Source of the DNA: Marinobacter vinifirmus
GTDB lineage: Bacteria; Pseudomonadota; Gammaproteobacteria; Pseudomonadales; Oleiphilaceae
Reading direction: 5' to 3'
NCBI RefSeq assembly: GCF_002258215.1
Contig: NZ_NEFY01000021.1
Span: 1-32,527 of the forward strand
Length of the DNA: 32,527 nucleotides
Position numbers and translations under genes: made by a program. Of the stretch, positions 18,401 to 24,247 are shown one piece after another. Each line of letters starts with the position of its first letter. Position 1 is the stretch's first letter. Below the pieces are notes generated by a model. It did not search any database and was not told the DNA's origin. It saw only the letters and a list, made by a program, of their open reading frames with translations.

Positions 18401-18656
18401 GGATGGGTTGAACGTGGATACTGCGGTGTTTGAAGGTGCCGTCTCCCGTTTGCGTCCTGTCTTGATGACAGCAATAACCTCGGCACTCGGTTTGATACCG
18501 ATGCTATTGTCGACGGGCGTGGGTGCGGAAATCCAGAAGCCATTGGCCAGCGTGATTGTAGGTGGTCTCGTGACTGCGACTTTCCTAACGCTTTTTGTTT
18601 TGCCGGCTCTATTCACGCGCTTCTCAAGGGCTAAACTCGATGATATGCAACGGTAG
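15459..18656 (+). CDS. RND-family heavy-metal efflux permease (CzcA/CusA type), operon II
   Basis: Inner-membrane antiporter of the second pump, 1065 residues. It has the family start FQIPKLNLDAFPDVTNVQV and the fourth-helix motif SLGGIAVAIGMLVDGSVVMVEN, with the proton-relay Asp and Glu and CusA-type spacing. DFG of the Zn/Co-type is absent. It is 30 residues longer than the operon I permease. Part of the excess is a polar insertion after helix 4 (about 428-460) rich in His and Asp (HLTHPDAEHDARRDEL ... DPDPLDASHDDHG), on the predicted cytoplasmic side, a possible metal-binding or regulatory loop. GGGAG lies five bases before the ATG. The gene ends 87 bp from the convergent HK2 gene. Confidence 0.93.
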   Translation: MFNRVVDWAVQNRLLVLIALAVLIATAAFQIPKLNLDAFPDVTNVQVAVNTEAPGLAAEEVEQLITYPIEAVMYALPDVEEVRSISKTGLSGVTVVFKEGSDIYFARQLVFERLQAARELIPDGVGVPEMGPNTSGLGQVYQYLLIADPDSGYDAMELRSLHDWLVKLLLIPAEGVTEILSFGGEVRQYQVNLNPARMLSYDLSQNDVMDALENNNSNVGGWYMGRGQEQLVIRGMGWLGNGEQGLEQIRQVPVKTSDGITVTVSDVAQVALGTEIRQGAVTMTRKDEDGQVEQLGEVVSGIVLKRMGANTKATIDGIEARIDRINQALPSGVRFEPYYNQADLVTKAVETVTNALLLAFVFIAIVLALFLMNLRATTLVLLSIPISIGIALMIMAWFGLSANLMSLGGIAVAIGMLVDGSVVMVENMFKHLTHPDAEHDARRDELVKNDPDPLDASHDDHGIALRLQEAGREVARPIFFATAIILVVFMPLFSFEGVEAKLFQPMAISIMLAIVSAVIVALVVVPALASFMFRKGIRERESFILKPLEKLYRKGLDWSLKHTRSVVGAAAVLVVLAALVVPRLGTEFVPELEEGTINLRVTLAPSSSLDTALEVAPKLEAMLMEFPEVTYALSRAGRAEIGGDPEPVNNIEIYIGLKPTAEWTSASNRYELQALIEEKLEQHPGLLFNFSQPIATRVDELLSGVRAQLAIKLFGPDLDVLAEKGQQIEAAVRTVQGTRDVAMEQIAGEAQLVVQPDRQALSRYGLAVSDVMSVVRDGLGGAAAGQIINGNERYDIYVRLAKRFREDRDAIADFRLQAPSGAWVRLGDVADVSIESGPPQVRRDDVQRRVVIQSNVQGRDMGSVVADIQDTIATEVNLPPGYSVDIGGQFENQQRAQKRLTIVVPVSLGLIALLLYFAFSSVGQALLILVNVPLAVIGGVFSLWISGQYLSVPSSVGFITLFGVAVLNGVVMVESINQRIQDGLNVDTAVFEGAVSRLRPVLMTAITSALGLIPMLLSTGVGAEIQKPLASVIVGGLVTATFLTLFVLPALFTRFSRAKLDDMQR

Positions 18657-18694
18657 AAGATAGGTGGAAATACACAGTTTTGATCGCGAGCAGG

Positions 18695-18728
18695 GGAGGG
18701 TAATCCCTCCGTCATAGCGGGGCGGAGG
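18695..18728. repeat. Competing inverted repeats between convergent genes
   Basis: GGAGGG-TAAT-CCCTCC (18695-18710) forms a perfect 6-bp stem, and CCTCCG (18706-18711) can instead pair with CGGAGG (18723-18728). The repeats lie between the end of operon II and the end of HK2. No T-tract follows on either strand, so termination here is only possible. Confidence 0.35.
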
Positions 18729-18743
18729 AATTATGGTTGTGCT

Positions 18744-20066
18744 CTACTCTGGGAAAGGAAGCACAACTGTAATTCTGGCGCCCCCTGTTTCTGAGGGGCC
18801 AATGTTCATCCGTCCGAAATTGTCTTCTAGTATTTCGGACACGATGGACAGTCCCAATCCAAATCCAGAAACGGTTTCGTCAAGCCGGGAACCTCTATCC
18901 ATCACTTTTGAGGCCGCTTCTGGAGTAATCCCAGGGCCGTCGTCTGCAACTTCTATCGTTAGCCCGGAATCGGTCTGGCTTATTGAAACGTCAATCTCAG
19001 CCTGACTCCATTTCCCGCCGTTTTCGAGCAGGTTACCGAATAACTCTGATAGGTCCTGACGCTCCATGGGCCAACTGAAGTTATTCGGCAAGGATGTATT
19101 AATACGGAAACTCTTATCGGGAAAGATTTTTTCCATGACAGAAATGACGTTGTTCGCTATTTCAATCGGCAAACATGTTTGCCCCATCTGCCTGCCGGAG
19201 ATATCTGCCTTGCTCATGCGGTAGTTCAAGGACCGGCTTAGATCCTTTAGGTTGGAGGCCATGAACTCTATGTCGTCGCGGGACGGAGGTAATGAACCAG
19301 TGTCTGACAAGATTGCGAGATTGGCAGAGATCGAGGTCTTGACCATGTGAGAAAGATCGGAATTGAGGCGGCGGTGGCGGTCAAGGCGACGACTTGCTAG
19401 TTCAAGTAGGTTATTGAACTGTTTGATCAGCGGACTGAACTCCTCTGGTGCGTCAGGATTCAAACGAGGTTGTTTGCCAGATTGCAGTCTCCTCATGTCT
19501 TCCTTGATGTGTTCGATCGGTTTCAAAGCGAGGTAAGTAGTGGTGCCTACCAGAGCCAAGAGAACAACAAGTAATAATGCGGAGGCAGCCAGCAAGGTCA
19601 GGTGAGCCCCACTGGATCGCTCGGCGAGTCCGCTTTCCATTTCCAGGATGGTGACTGACGAAAGCGGACTATCAATTCCGCCACCTCGTTTCAATCCAAG
19701 AAGGCCATCTGCACCTTGGGATATTTCTACAAAGCCCGCCGGCTTTCTTGAAACCATGCGCAACGTTGTTTGATCTATGTTGCTACTGGCAATGATGCTT
19801 CCGTCTTTCATTTCGACGACGAGCGCGTGCTCCAGTAGCAATTGGAATCGATCAATCATGCTGCCAATCTCGTCGGGCGTCGGAACTTCGTTTTCAATGA
19901 TGGTTTGAAAACTCTCCACCTCCTTGTCAAGGCGATGTTTTCTGGACTCGTTCGAAAGCTGCTCTATTACATAAGTGTGCGAGAAAAAAATTAGTAAAAA
20001 ATACAAGAGGCTGAAAGCGATGCCATATTGGAGGACAGTTTTTCGGATGCTTTTCTGCGCTGTCAT
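18744..20066 (-). CDS. PhoQ-like sensor histidine kinase with altered H-box (HK2)
   Basis: Inner-membrane kinase of about 440 residues. Membrane helices at about 14-35 and 155-180 flank a periplasmic domain. A HAMP-like linker follows (LALKPIEHIKEDMRRLQSG). The phosphoacceptor box reads SDLSHMVKTSISAN: the His and KT are kept, but the usual proline of H-x-x-K-T-P is a serine. The N box is ELFGNLLENGGKW, G1 is VADDGPG and G2 is GFGLGLSIVSE, so ATP binding looks intact. The ATG at 20064-20066 is chosen; a GTG 15 codons upstream (20111) is also open and neither has a good Shine-Dalgarno. No response regulator is adjacent. The changed H-box may alter the kinase/phosphatase balance; this is inference. 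Confidence 0.85.
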   Translation of the reverse strand: MTAQKSIRKTVLQYGIAFSLLYFLLIFFSHTYVIEQLSNESRKHRLDKEVESFQTIIENEVPTPDEIGSMIDRFQLLLEHALVVEMKDGSIIASSNIDQTTLRMVSRKPAGFVEISQGADGLLGLKRGGGIDSPLSSVTILEMESGLAERSSGAHLTLLAASALLLVVLLALVGTTTYLALKPIEHIKEDMRRLQSGKQPRLNPDAPEEFSPLIKQFNNLLELASRRLDRHRRLNSDLSHMVKTSISANLAILSDTGSLPPSRDDIEFMASNLKDLSRSLNYRMSKADISGRQMGQTCLPIEIANNVISVMEKIFPDKSFRINTSLPNNFSWPMERQDLSELFGNLLENGGKWSQAEIDVSISQTDSGLTIEVADDGPGITPEAASKVMDRGSRLDETVSGFGLGLSIVSEILEDNFGRMNIGPSETGGARITVVLPFPE

Positions 20067-20242
20067 GAAGGTGCTTTTGTCGATTGAGCGGAAGGCTTCA
20101 GTTGAAGGCACATAGAGGTGCTCTGATTGGAAAGCATAGTTGGAATCGAAGCGTGCCGCAACGGGTGCGAGCCGGAGGGAGGGCCGCTCTGGGCTTCAGA
20201 TCGGTCTGGCTTGGTCTTATCGTTCTTAGGCATTTGAATAAC

Positions 20243-20265
20243 TTGATTTAGTGTCATCAAATCAA
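20243..20265. promoter_or_regulatory. Perfect 7-bp inverted repeat upstream of HK2
   Basis: TTGATTT (20243-20249) and AAATCAA (20259-20265) are separated by nine bases, between HK2 and the divergent small exported protein gene. It could be an operator for HK2, but no known regulator is suggested. Confidence 0.35.
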
Positions 20266-20331
20266 AGCCGACCTAAATGGCTTTTGAGCTTGTGGTAGCC
20301 GCTGAAAAAAAAACGTTTCATCAGCATATAT

Positions 20332-20364
20332 TTTCAAGTGTGTTTAAAGTTTCGATGTTCTACT
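20332..20364 (+). promoter_or_regulatory. Response-regulator box (site e) upstream of small exported protein 2
   Basis: The direct repeats TTTCAAGTGTG (20332-20342) and TTTAAAGTTTC (20343-20353) are followed by TCTACT (20359-20364), or TACTAA two bases further on, as the -10. It faces the small exported protein gene. HK2 lies on the other side, and the site might serve both. Confidence 0.6.
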
Positions 20365-20423
20365 AAACACCCAAGGCCATTGAATGTTGCTGGTCTAATT
20401 GAAAAAAATGTCGGAGCCGTTTT

Positions 20424-20654
20424 ATGAAGAAAGTATCCATGATTATAGTAGCTTCTTTCGTGGCAAGTGGTGCTTCTATAGCCCACGCAGGAGGGCAAGC
20501 GGACAGATACAACGAGGCAAGAAGCTATCCTAATAAGAGCATAGATGAACGTTCCTCCCAGTATCGTGTGGAAGAGAGCGAGACCATCAAAAAACTGAAG
20601 GAAGAACATAGATTGATTAAAGAGTTGATTGGGGATCTCTTGGAAAAGCAATAA
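20424..20654 (+). CDS. Small exported protein 2, unknown function
   Basis: A 76-residue protein with a signal peptide (about 1-22, MKKVSMIIVASFVASGASIA then HA) and a mature part of about 54 residues. The mature part is polar and ends in a charged helix, IKKLKEEHRLIKELIGDLL. It has no cysteines and no known domain. GGAG lies eight bases before the ATG and a strong terminator follows. It is divergent from HK2 and carries the response-regulator box. It matches small exported protein 1 (4518-4814) in size, export signal, position beside a PhoQ-like kinase and promoter box, with weak similarity around KxxHRxx. MgrB-like or CpxP-like feedback on a kinase is a hypothesis only. Confidence 0.72.
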   Translation: MKKVSMIIVASFVASGASIAHAGGQADRYNEARSYPNKSIDERSSQYRVEESETIKKLKEEHRLIKELIGDLLEKQ

Positions 20655-20670
20655 CATTTATCGTTGTTTA

Positions 20671-20704
20671 CTTGGAGCCAGACGGGCAATTACGTGGCTC
20701 CAAG
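20671..20704 (+). terminator. Rho-independent terminator after small exported protein 2
   Basis: The perfect 10-bp stem CTTGGAGCCA (20671-20680) pairs with TGGCTCCAAG (20695-20704) across a 14-base loop, followed by ATTAATTT. The tail is only moderately T-rich. Confidence 0.65.
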
Positions 20705-21182
20705 ATTAATTTAATGGTAGATTTTGTTAATTTTCCCAAAATTGCGAAAGTCGCGCTTTAGTATTGATGAATCTCGTAAGGAAGACAGAGCGCAAAATGT
20801 TGGAAAGCTGCATTCTTAACTAAGATATTTTGCAGTATTCATGGCTAATTCAGACCTCCCTCGATTTTTCATAAAACCATATCTAATCTAGAATTACCAA
20901 GTTAAAAATAGTTCTATTTTAGTCATCGTTTTTTCAATTCTTGTTCCTATTTGGTGCGCATTATTGATGAGCGCACTATCGACGAGCAATGCAACACTTG
21001 AAGCAGAGTGCTTATTGCATTGAATTGTTAAATATTTAATCATTTTTATGAACTGCGGCCCTGATTTGACAATAATTGCTCATAGAATAAGTTTTTTAAA
21101 AGGTGGCACAAAACGTGTATGCATTATAGGTGCGTTATTCAATGCGCAAATAACTAAGCTGCCCAAATAGAAGGTAAAAACG
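20705..21182. other. AT-rich 478-bp intergenic region upstream of the TorF-like gene
   Basis: No gene was recognised. Structure seen: two related inverted repeats, GTGCGC ... GCGCAC at 20954-20976 and GGTGCGTTATT ... ATGCGCA at about 21129-21148. There is a dyad CAATGCAA ... TTGCATTG around 20987-21022, a 12-bp palindrome TTAAATATTTAA at 21028-21039, and a TTGACA at 21066-21071 with a weak -10 (TAAGTT) 16 bases further on. Together these look like an elaborate promoter region. The response-regulator box of the other promoters is not present here. Confidence 0.5.
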
Positions 21183-21911
21183 ATGAAAAGACGTATCTCG
21201 ACTAAAGATTGTTTGCTAAATGTTGGTTTGCTCGTAACTCTCCAAGCGGTCCCGTTAATTGCCAGCGCAGGTGTTAGTGCTAATTTGGGCATAACAAGCA
21301 ACTACTTATTTCGCGGTGTGACACAAACAGATGGCTCAACGGCGACGCAAGGCGGGCTTGACTACGAACATGCGTCGGGGCTTTATGTTGGCGGCTGGGG
21401 CTCCAATGTGGATTTCGGCGATGGGACGAGCTACGAGCTTGATCTTTATGCTGGCTTCTCCGGTGTAATTGAGGATATCGGTTACGATGTTGGCTACATT
21501 TATTACTCTTACCCTGATGCTCCTGAATCTATTGATTTTGGCGAAATATACGGAGAGTTGAGTTACAGCATTGTATCTATAGGTGTTGCTTACACAGCAA
21601 ACAGCGACGTAAGCGGCGAAGGGCTGTTCGTTCCAGGCGATATCTATTATTACGCATCAGTTGATGTGCCACTGGAAGACGATTTCAGCACAGGTGTTTT
21701 GATTGGCTATTATGATTTCACTGATGATGGCAAGGCGTCTATTGGCGAGGCGAGCTACGGACATGCAGCTGTTAACGTCACCAAAGATGCGGGAAGCTTT
21801 GGAGCTTTTAGTGTTAATCTGGAGTACGCTGATATCGATTCAAGTAACGCACTTGGTTCGGTCAGTTCGGACGACCCGAAGTTTTGGCTGGGCTGGACTA
21901 AGTCTTTTTAA
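21183..21911 (+). CDS. TorF-family putative outer-membrane porin
   Basis: A 242-residue outer-membrane beta-barrel protein of the family often named TorF. A signal peptide ends around residue 28 (PLIASA) and the mature protein begins GVSANLGITSNYLFRGVTQT. This start is diagnostic of the family and is followed by QGGLDYEHASGLYVGGWGSNVDFG. Alternating short strands rich in Tyr and Gly continue to the C-terminal WLGWTKSF, ending in the aromatic residue used for outer-membrane assembly. AAGG stands about eight bases before the ATG. The gene has no response-regulator box, unlike its neighbours. A bidirectional terminator separates it from the convergent regulator gene. Its substrate is not known. 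Confidence 0.85.
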   Translation: MKRRISTKDCLLNVGLLVTLQAVPLIASAGVSANLGITSNYLFRGVTQTDGSTATQGGLDYEHASGLYVGGWGSNVDFGDGTSYELDLYAGFSGVIEDIGYDVGYIYYSYPDAPESIDFGEIYGELSYSIVSIGVAYTANSDVSGEGLFVPGDIYYYASVDVPLEDDFSTGVLIGYYDFTDDGKASIGEASYGHAAVNVTKDAGSFGAFSVNLEYADIDSSNALGSVSSDDPKFWLGWTKSF

Positions 21912-21953
21912 TCTATTTGGTATTTTTCACCGAAATGGTTAATCGTTGAGAAA

Positions 21954-21976
21954 GCTGGCCCGGTTTGTGGGCCAGC
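21954..21976. terminator. Bidirectional terminator between the TorF-like and response-regulator genes
   Basis: GCTGGCCC (21954-21961) pairs with GGGCCAGC (21969-21976) across a 7-base loop. On the reverse strand TTTCTC follows, and on the forward strand GCATTTATC follows. It serves the two convergent genes. Confidence 0.65.
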
Positions 21977-22034
21977 GCATTTATCTGGCGAGCCCTGGTC
22001 CTTGAGGAAAATGGTTAAATCACAGTAAAATCAT

Positions 22035-22721
22035 TTAAGCTTCAACCCTTTTTTGAAGAGAATCTCTTGCAAAGTAATATCCTTGTCCTCTCAATGTTTT
22101 TATTCGTTTTTTTCCGAGTATCTTTCTGAGCCTGGCTATGTAGACTTGAACGACATTTCTGGTTGGGCACCTTTCGATATTATAGAGTGCTTCAACAAGT
22201 TCGTCCTGTGAGAAAACTCTGTCAGGAGAGCGAAGAAAGCATTGTAAAAGGCGGTACTCCGTTGCGGTTAGTCTGAACTCTTTATGATCGGGAGTTGTTA
22301 GGGTTCTATAGGTTGCATTAAGTAGAAAACCATCCACGATGATCTTATCAGTTGCTCGCCCGTCTTTTCTTCGTATTATGGCGCTAAGTCGAGCTTTTAG
22401 TTCATCGAATTCGAAGGGTTTTGGAAGATAATCGTCTGCCCCGGCATTCAAGCCCTCAACTCTCTCTGTCCAGTTGGAGCGGGCAGTTAAAATAAGAATA
22501 GCTTCATCTCTGCCACTGCTTCTCCATTTTTGCATCAAAGAAAGCCCGTTCTCGTCGGGCAGTCCTATATCCAGAATGATCGCCTGATAACTGCTTGTCT
22601 CTACGAAGAAATTTGCCTCTTTTCCGTTTTGGGCAACATCTACAGTAAAGTTTTCCTTCGCAAGCCAAACGGAGATTTTTTCTGCGAGTACCGCGTTGTC
22701 TTCGACAATTAGAACCTTCAT
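22035..22721 (-). CDS. OmpR/PhoP-family response regulator
   Basis: A 228-residue two-component regulator. The receiver domain (about 1-118) shows the acidic pocket VEDN (Glu7, Asp8), the phosphoacceptor Asp51 in ILDIGLPDENG, the switch Thr in ILTARS and the conserved Lys in LPKPFE. The C-terminal winged helix (about 128-222) has LTATEYRLLQCFLRSPDRVF and NVVQVYIARLRKIL as recognition region, ending LRGQGYYF. The sequence is of the QseB/PmrA/PhoP type. Such proteins bind paired half-sites 11 bp apart, exactly the spacing of the six boxes in this window, one of which lies before this gene (22831-22852). It is the only response regulator present, while three kinases surround it. HK3 lies just upstream in the same direction. 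Confidence 0.92.
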   Translation of the reverse strand: MKVLIVEDNAVLAEKISVWLAKENFTVDVAQNGKEANFFVETSSYQAIILDIGLPDENGLSLMQKWRSSGRDEAILILTARSNWTERVEGLNAGADDYLPKPFEFDELKARLSAIIRRKDGRATDKIIVDGFLLNATYRTLTTPDHKEFRLTATEYRLLQCFLRSPDRVFSQDELVEALYNIERCPTRNVVQVYIARLRKILGKKRIKTLRGQGYYFARDSLQKRVEA

Positions 22722-22819
22722 CTATAAGCGCCGTCTCTGGATGTTGGAAAATTGTGGCTGTCGCCCTTCTCGAGAGCAAATCAAAATTAGCTAAGAGACC
22801 GGACTTCAAGCGACCCGCT

Positions 22820-22852
22820 ATAACAACAGACGAAGCTGAATCTAGCTTGAAA
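22820..22852 (-). promoter_or_regulatory. Response-regulator box (site f) and -10 element of the regulator gene
   Basis: On the reverse strand TTTCAAGCTAG (22852-22842) and ATTCAGCTTCG (22841-22831) are followed six bases on by TGTTAT (22825-22820). This implies that the regulator activates its own gene from a promoter in the 209-bp gap after HK3. It is the most diverged of the six sites. Confidence 0.55.
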
Positions 22853-22930
22853 AAGGCATTACGGTGAGGAAAGTTTTCTATACAAACACTATCCACATGT
22901 GATCGCTTAACCACATACCAGGTGGCCGGG

Positions 22931-24247
22931 TCAACGATTGATCACCGGGACCGCCCTGGGAAGGTCAACTATCACGGACAACCCACTTTTCGGAGCAGGT
23001 GAGAAGTTGAGGGTTCCACTGTAGCGTTCGACAATTTCTCGAACAATCGCCAGCCCAAGGCCATGGCCTGGGGTCTGCTCGTCCAGCCGCAACCCCCGTC
23101 GACCCAGATTGCCGATTTCAGCGTCCGCGACGCCGAGCCCATCGTCTGTTACGCCGATCTGCAGATTTCCGGAGTGTTGAACGAGTGACAGCTCCACGCA
23201 TCGTTCCGACCATTTGCCTGCATTGTCCAGAAGGTTGCCCATGATTTCATTCAGGTCGTGCTCCTCGATCGGCCAGCGGGCGTCCTCCGGCAGGGAGCTC
23301 GACAGTTCAAAGGACTTTTCCGGGTATAGTCGCCCCAGCATCCAGACTAGATCCCGTGCCTGTTTCAGAGGGTAAGCGCTTTTCCCAACCTGTGGCCCTG
23401 CAAAGCGACTTCGGCGCATCTCGGCTTCAAGCTGTTTGTCGATGTCATTGAGTCTCGCGGTCATCTGAAGGCGGAGATCGTTGGAGAGCGGACGACTGGT
23501 GTCCTCAAGAATCTGCCGGACGGCCGCAATGGGGGTTTTGACGCTGTGAGACAGATTCGCCAGCGCATCCCTTGATCGTTCCAGGCGTTGATCCAGCGAG
23601 TCGAGCAATTGGTTGAGCTGCTGGACCAGCGGTCGAAATTCCTCAGGTGCTTGGACATGAATCCGCGAGACCTTGCCATCCTGAAGTCGCTTCAGCGTGG
23701 CCTTCAGTTCGACGACAGGGCGCATGGACAGATTGATACCGAACCAGATCACAACGACCAACAGCAGAATCAGCAGAATAGAGACGATGGCCGTCCACCC
23801 GTGCAACTCTGCCTGGCTGCGTTTCAGTGCGCCAAGATCCTCGGACACGATCACTACAATCGGCGTATCGCCGATCCGGAACGACTTTCGGTACGCAAGA
23901 ATGCTCTTTGGGCCTTCGACGGTGTCCGCATCCCGAACACGAACGGTCCCATCCTTTGCTGATTCTATTAACGACGTTAACACCGGTGCCCAGGAATCCG
24001 GGGAAATGATCGTTCTGGACGGAGAATGTATGGCGAAGGCGTGGTGAAAGACTTCCTGAAAATAGTCACCAGTCTGGAGACTGTCCAATTGACCGCCAGA
24101 ATCACGAATCTGATGCTCCAGAAAGGCGACCTCATCCTTGAGACGTGTCTCGACGAATTCCCGGGACATCCGGTCCAGTAAGAGGCCGTGAACCAGCCAT
24201 GCAAGCCCCATTAGCGCAATGCCCGCTGGCAGTAGCAATAAAAGCAA
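22931..24247 (-). CDS. PhoQ-like sensor histidine kinase, start lost or atypical (HK3)
   Basis: Inner-membrane kinase of about 438 residues. The first membrane helix starts almost at the first residue (LLLLLLPAGIALMGLAWLV) and the second lies at about 150-172. The HAMP-like linker begins MRPVVELKATLKRLQDG. The phosphoacceptor box is NLSHSVKTPIAAV (His234), the N box EIMGNLLDNAGKW, G1 VTDDGLG (proline of DxGPG replaced) and G2 GHGLGLAIVRE. The only start codon available is TTG at 24245-24247. The open frame continues about 25 codons further upstream without ATG or GTG until a stop, which suggests that the true 5' end was removed. A TolC-like gene reads out in the opposite direction from the same point and is also 5'-truncated. 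HK3 is upstream of the response regulator and is its most likely cognate partner. Confidence 0.82.
   Translation of the reverse strand: MLLLLLPAGIALMGLAWLVHGLLLDRMSREFVETRLKDEVAFLEHQIRDSGGQLDSLQTGDYFQEVFHHAFAIHSPSRTIISPDSWAPVLTSLIESAKDGTVRVRDADTVEGPKSILAYRKSFRIGDTPIVVIVSEDLGALKRSQAELHGWTAIVSILLILLLVVVIWFGINLSMRPVVELKATLKRLQDGKVSRIHVQAPEEFRPLVQQLNQLLDSLDQRLERSRDALANLSHSVKTPIAAVRQILEDTSRPLSNDLRLQMTARLNDIDKQLEAEMRRSRFAGPQVGKSAYPLKQARDLVWMLGRLYPEKSFELSSSLPEDARWPIEEHDLNEIMGNLLDNAGKWSERCVELSLVQHSGNLQIGVTDDGLGVADAEIGNLGRRGLRLDEQTPGHGLGLAIVREIVERYSGTLNFSPAPKSGLSVIVDLPRAVPVINR

Noticed and set aside
18695..18728. Rho-independent terminator after efflux operon II
   Set aside because: The stems are good but no T-tract follows on either strand, so it is listed only as an inverted repeat.
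20063..20260. 65-codon reverse-strand ORF overlapping the start of HK2
   Set aside because: Low-complexity polar composition, no convincing ribosome site and overlap with the HK2 frame; more likely part of the HK2 leader.
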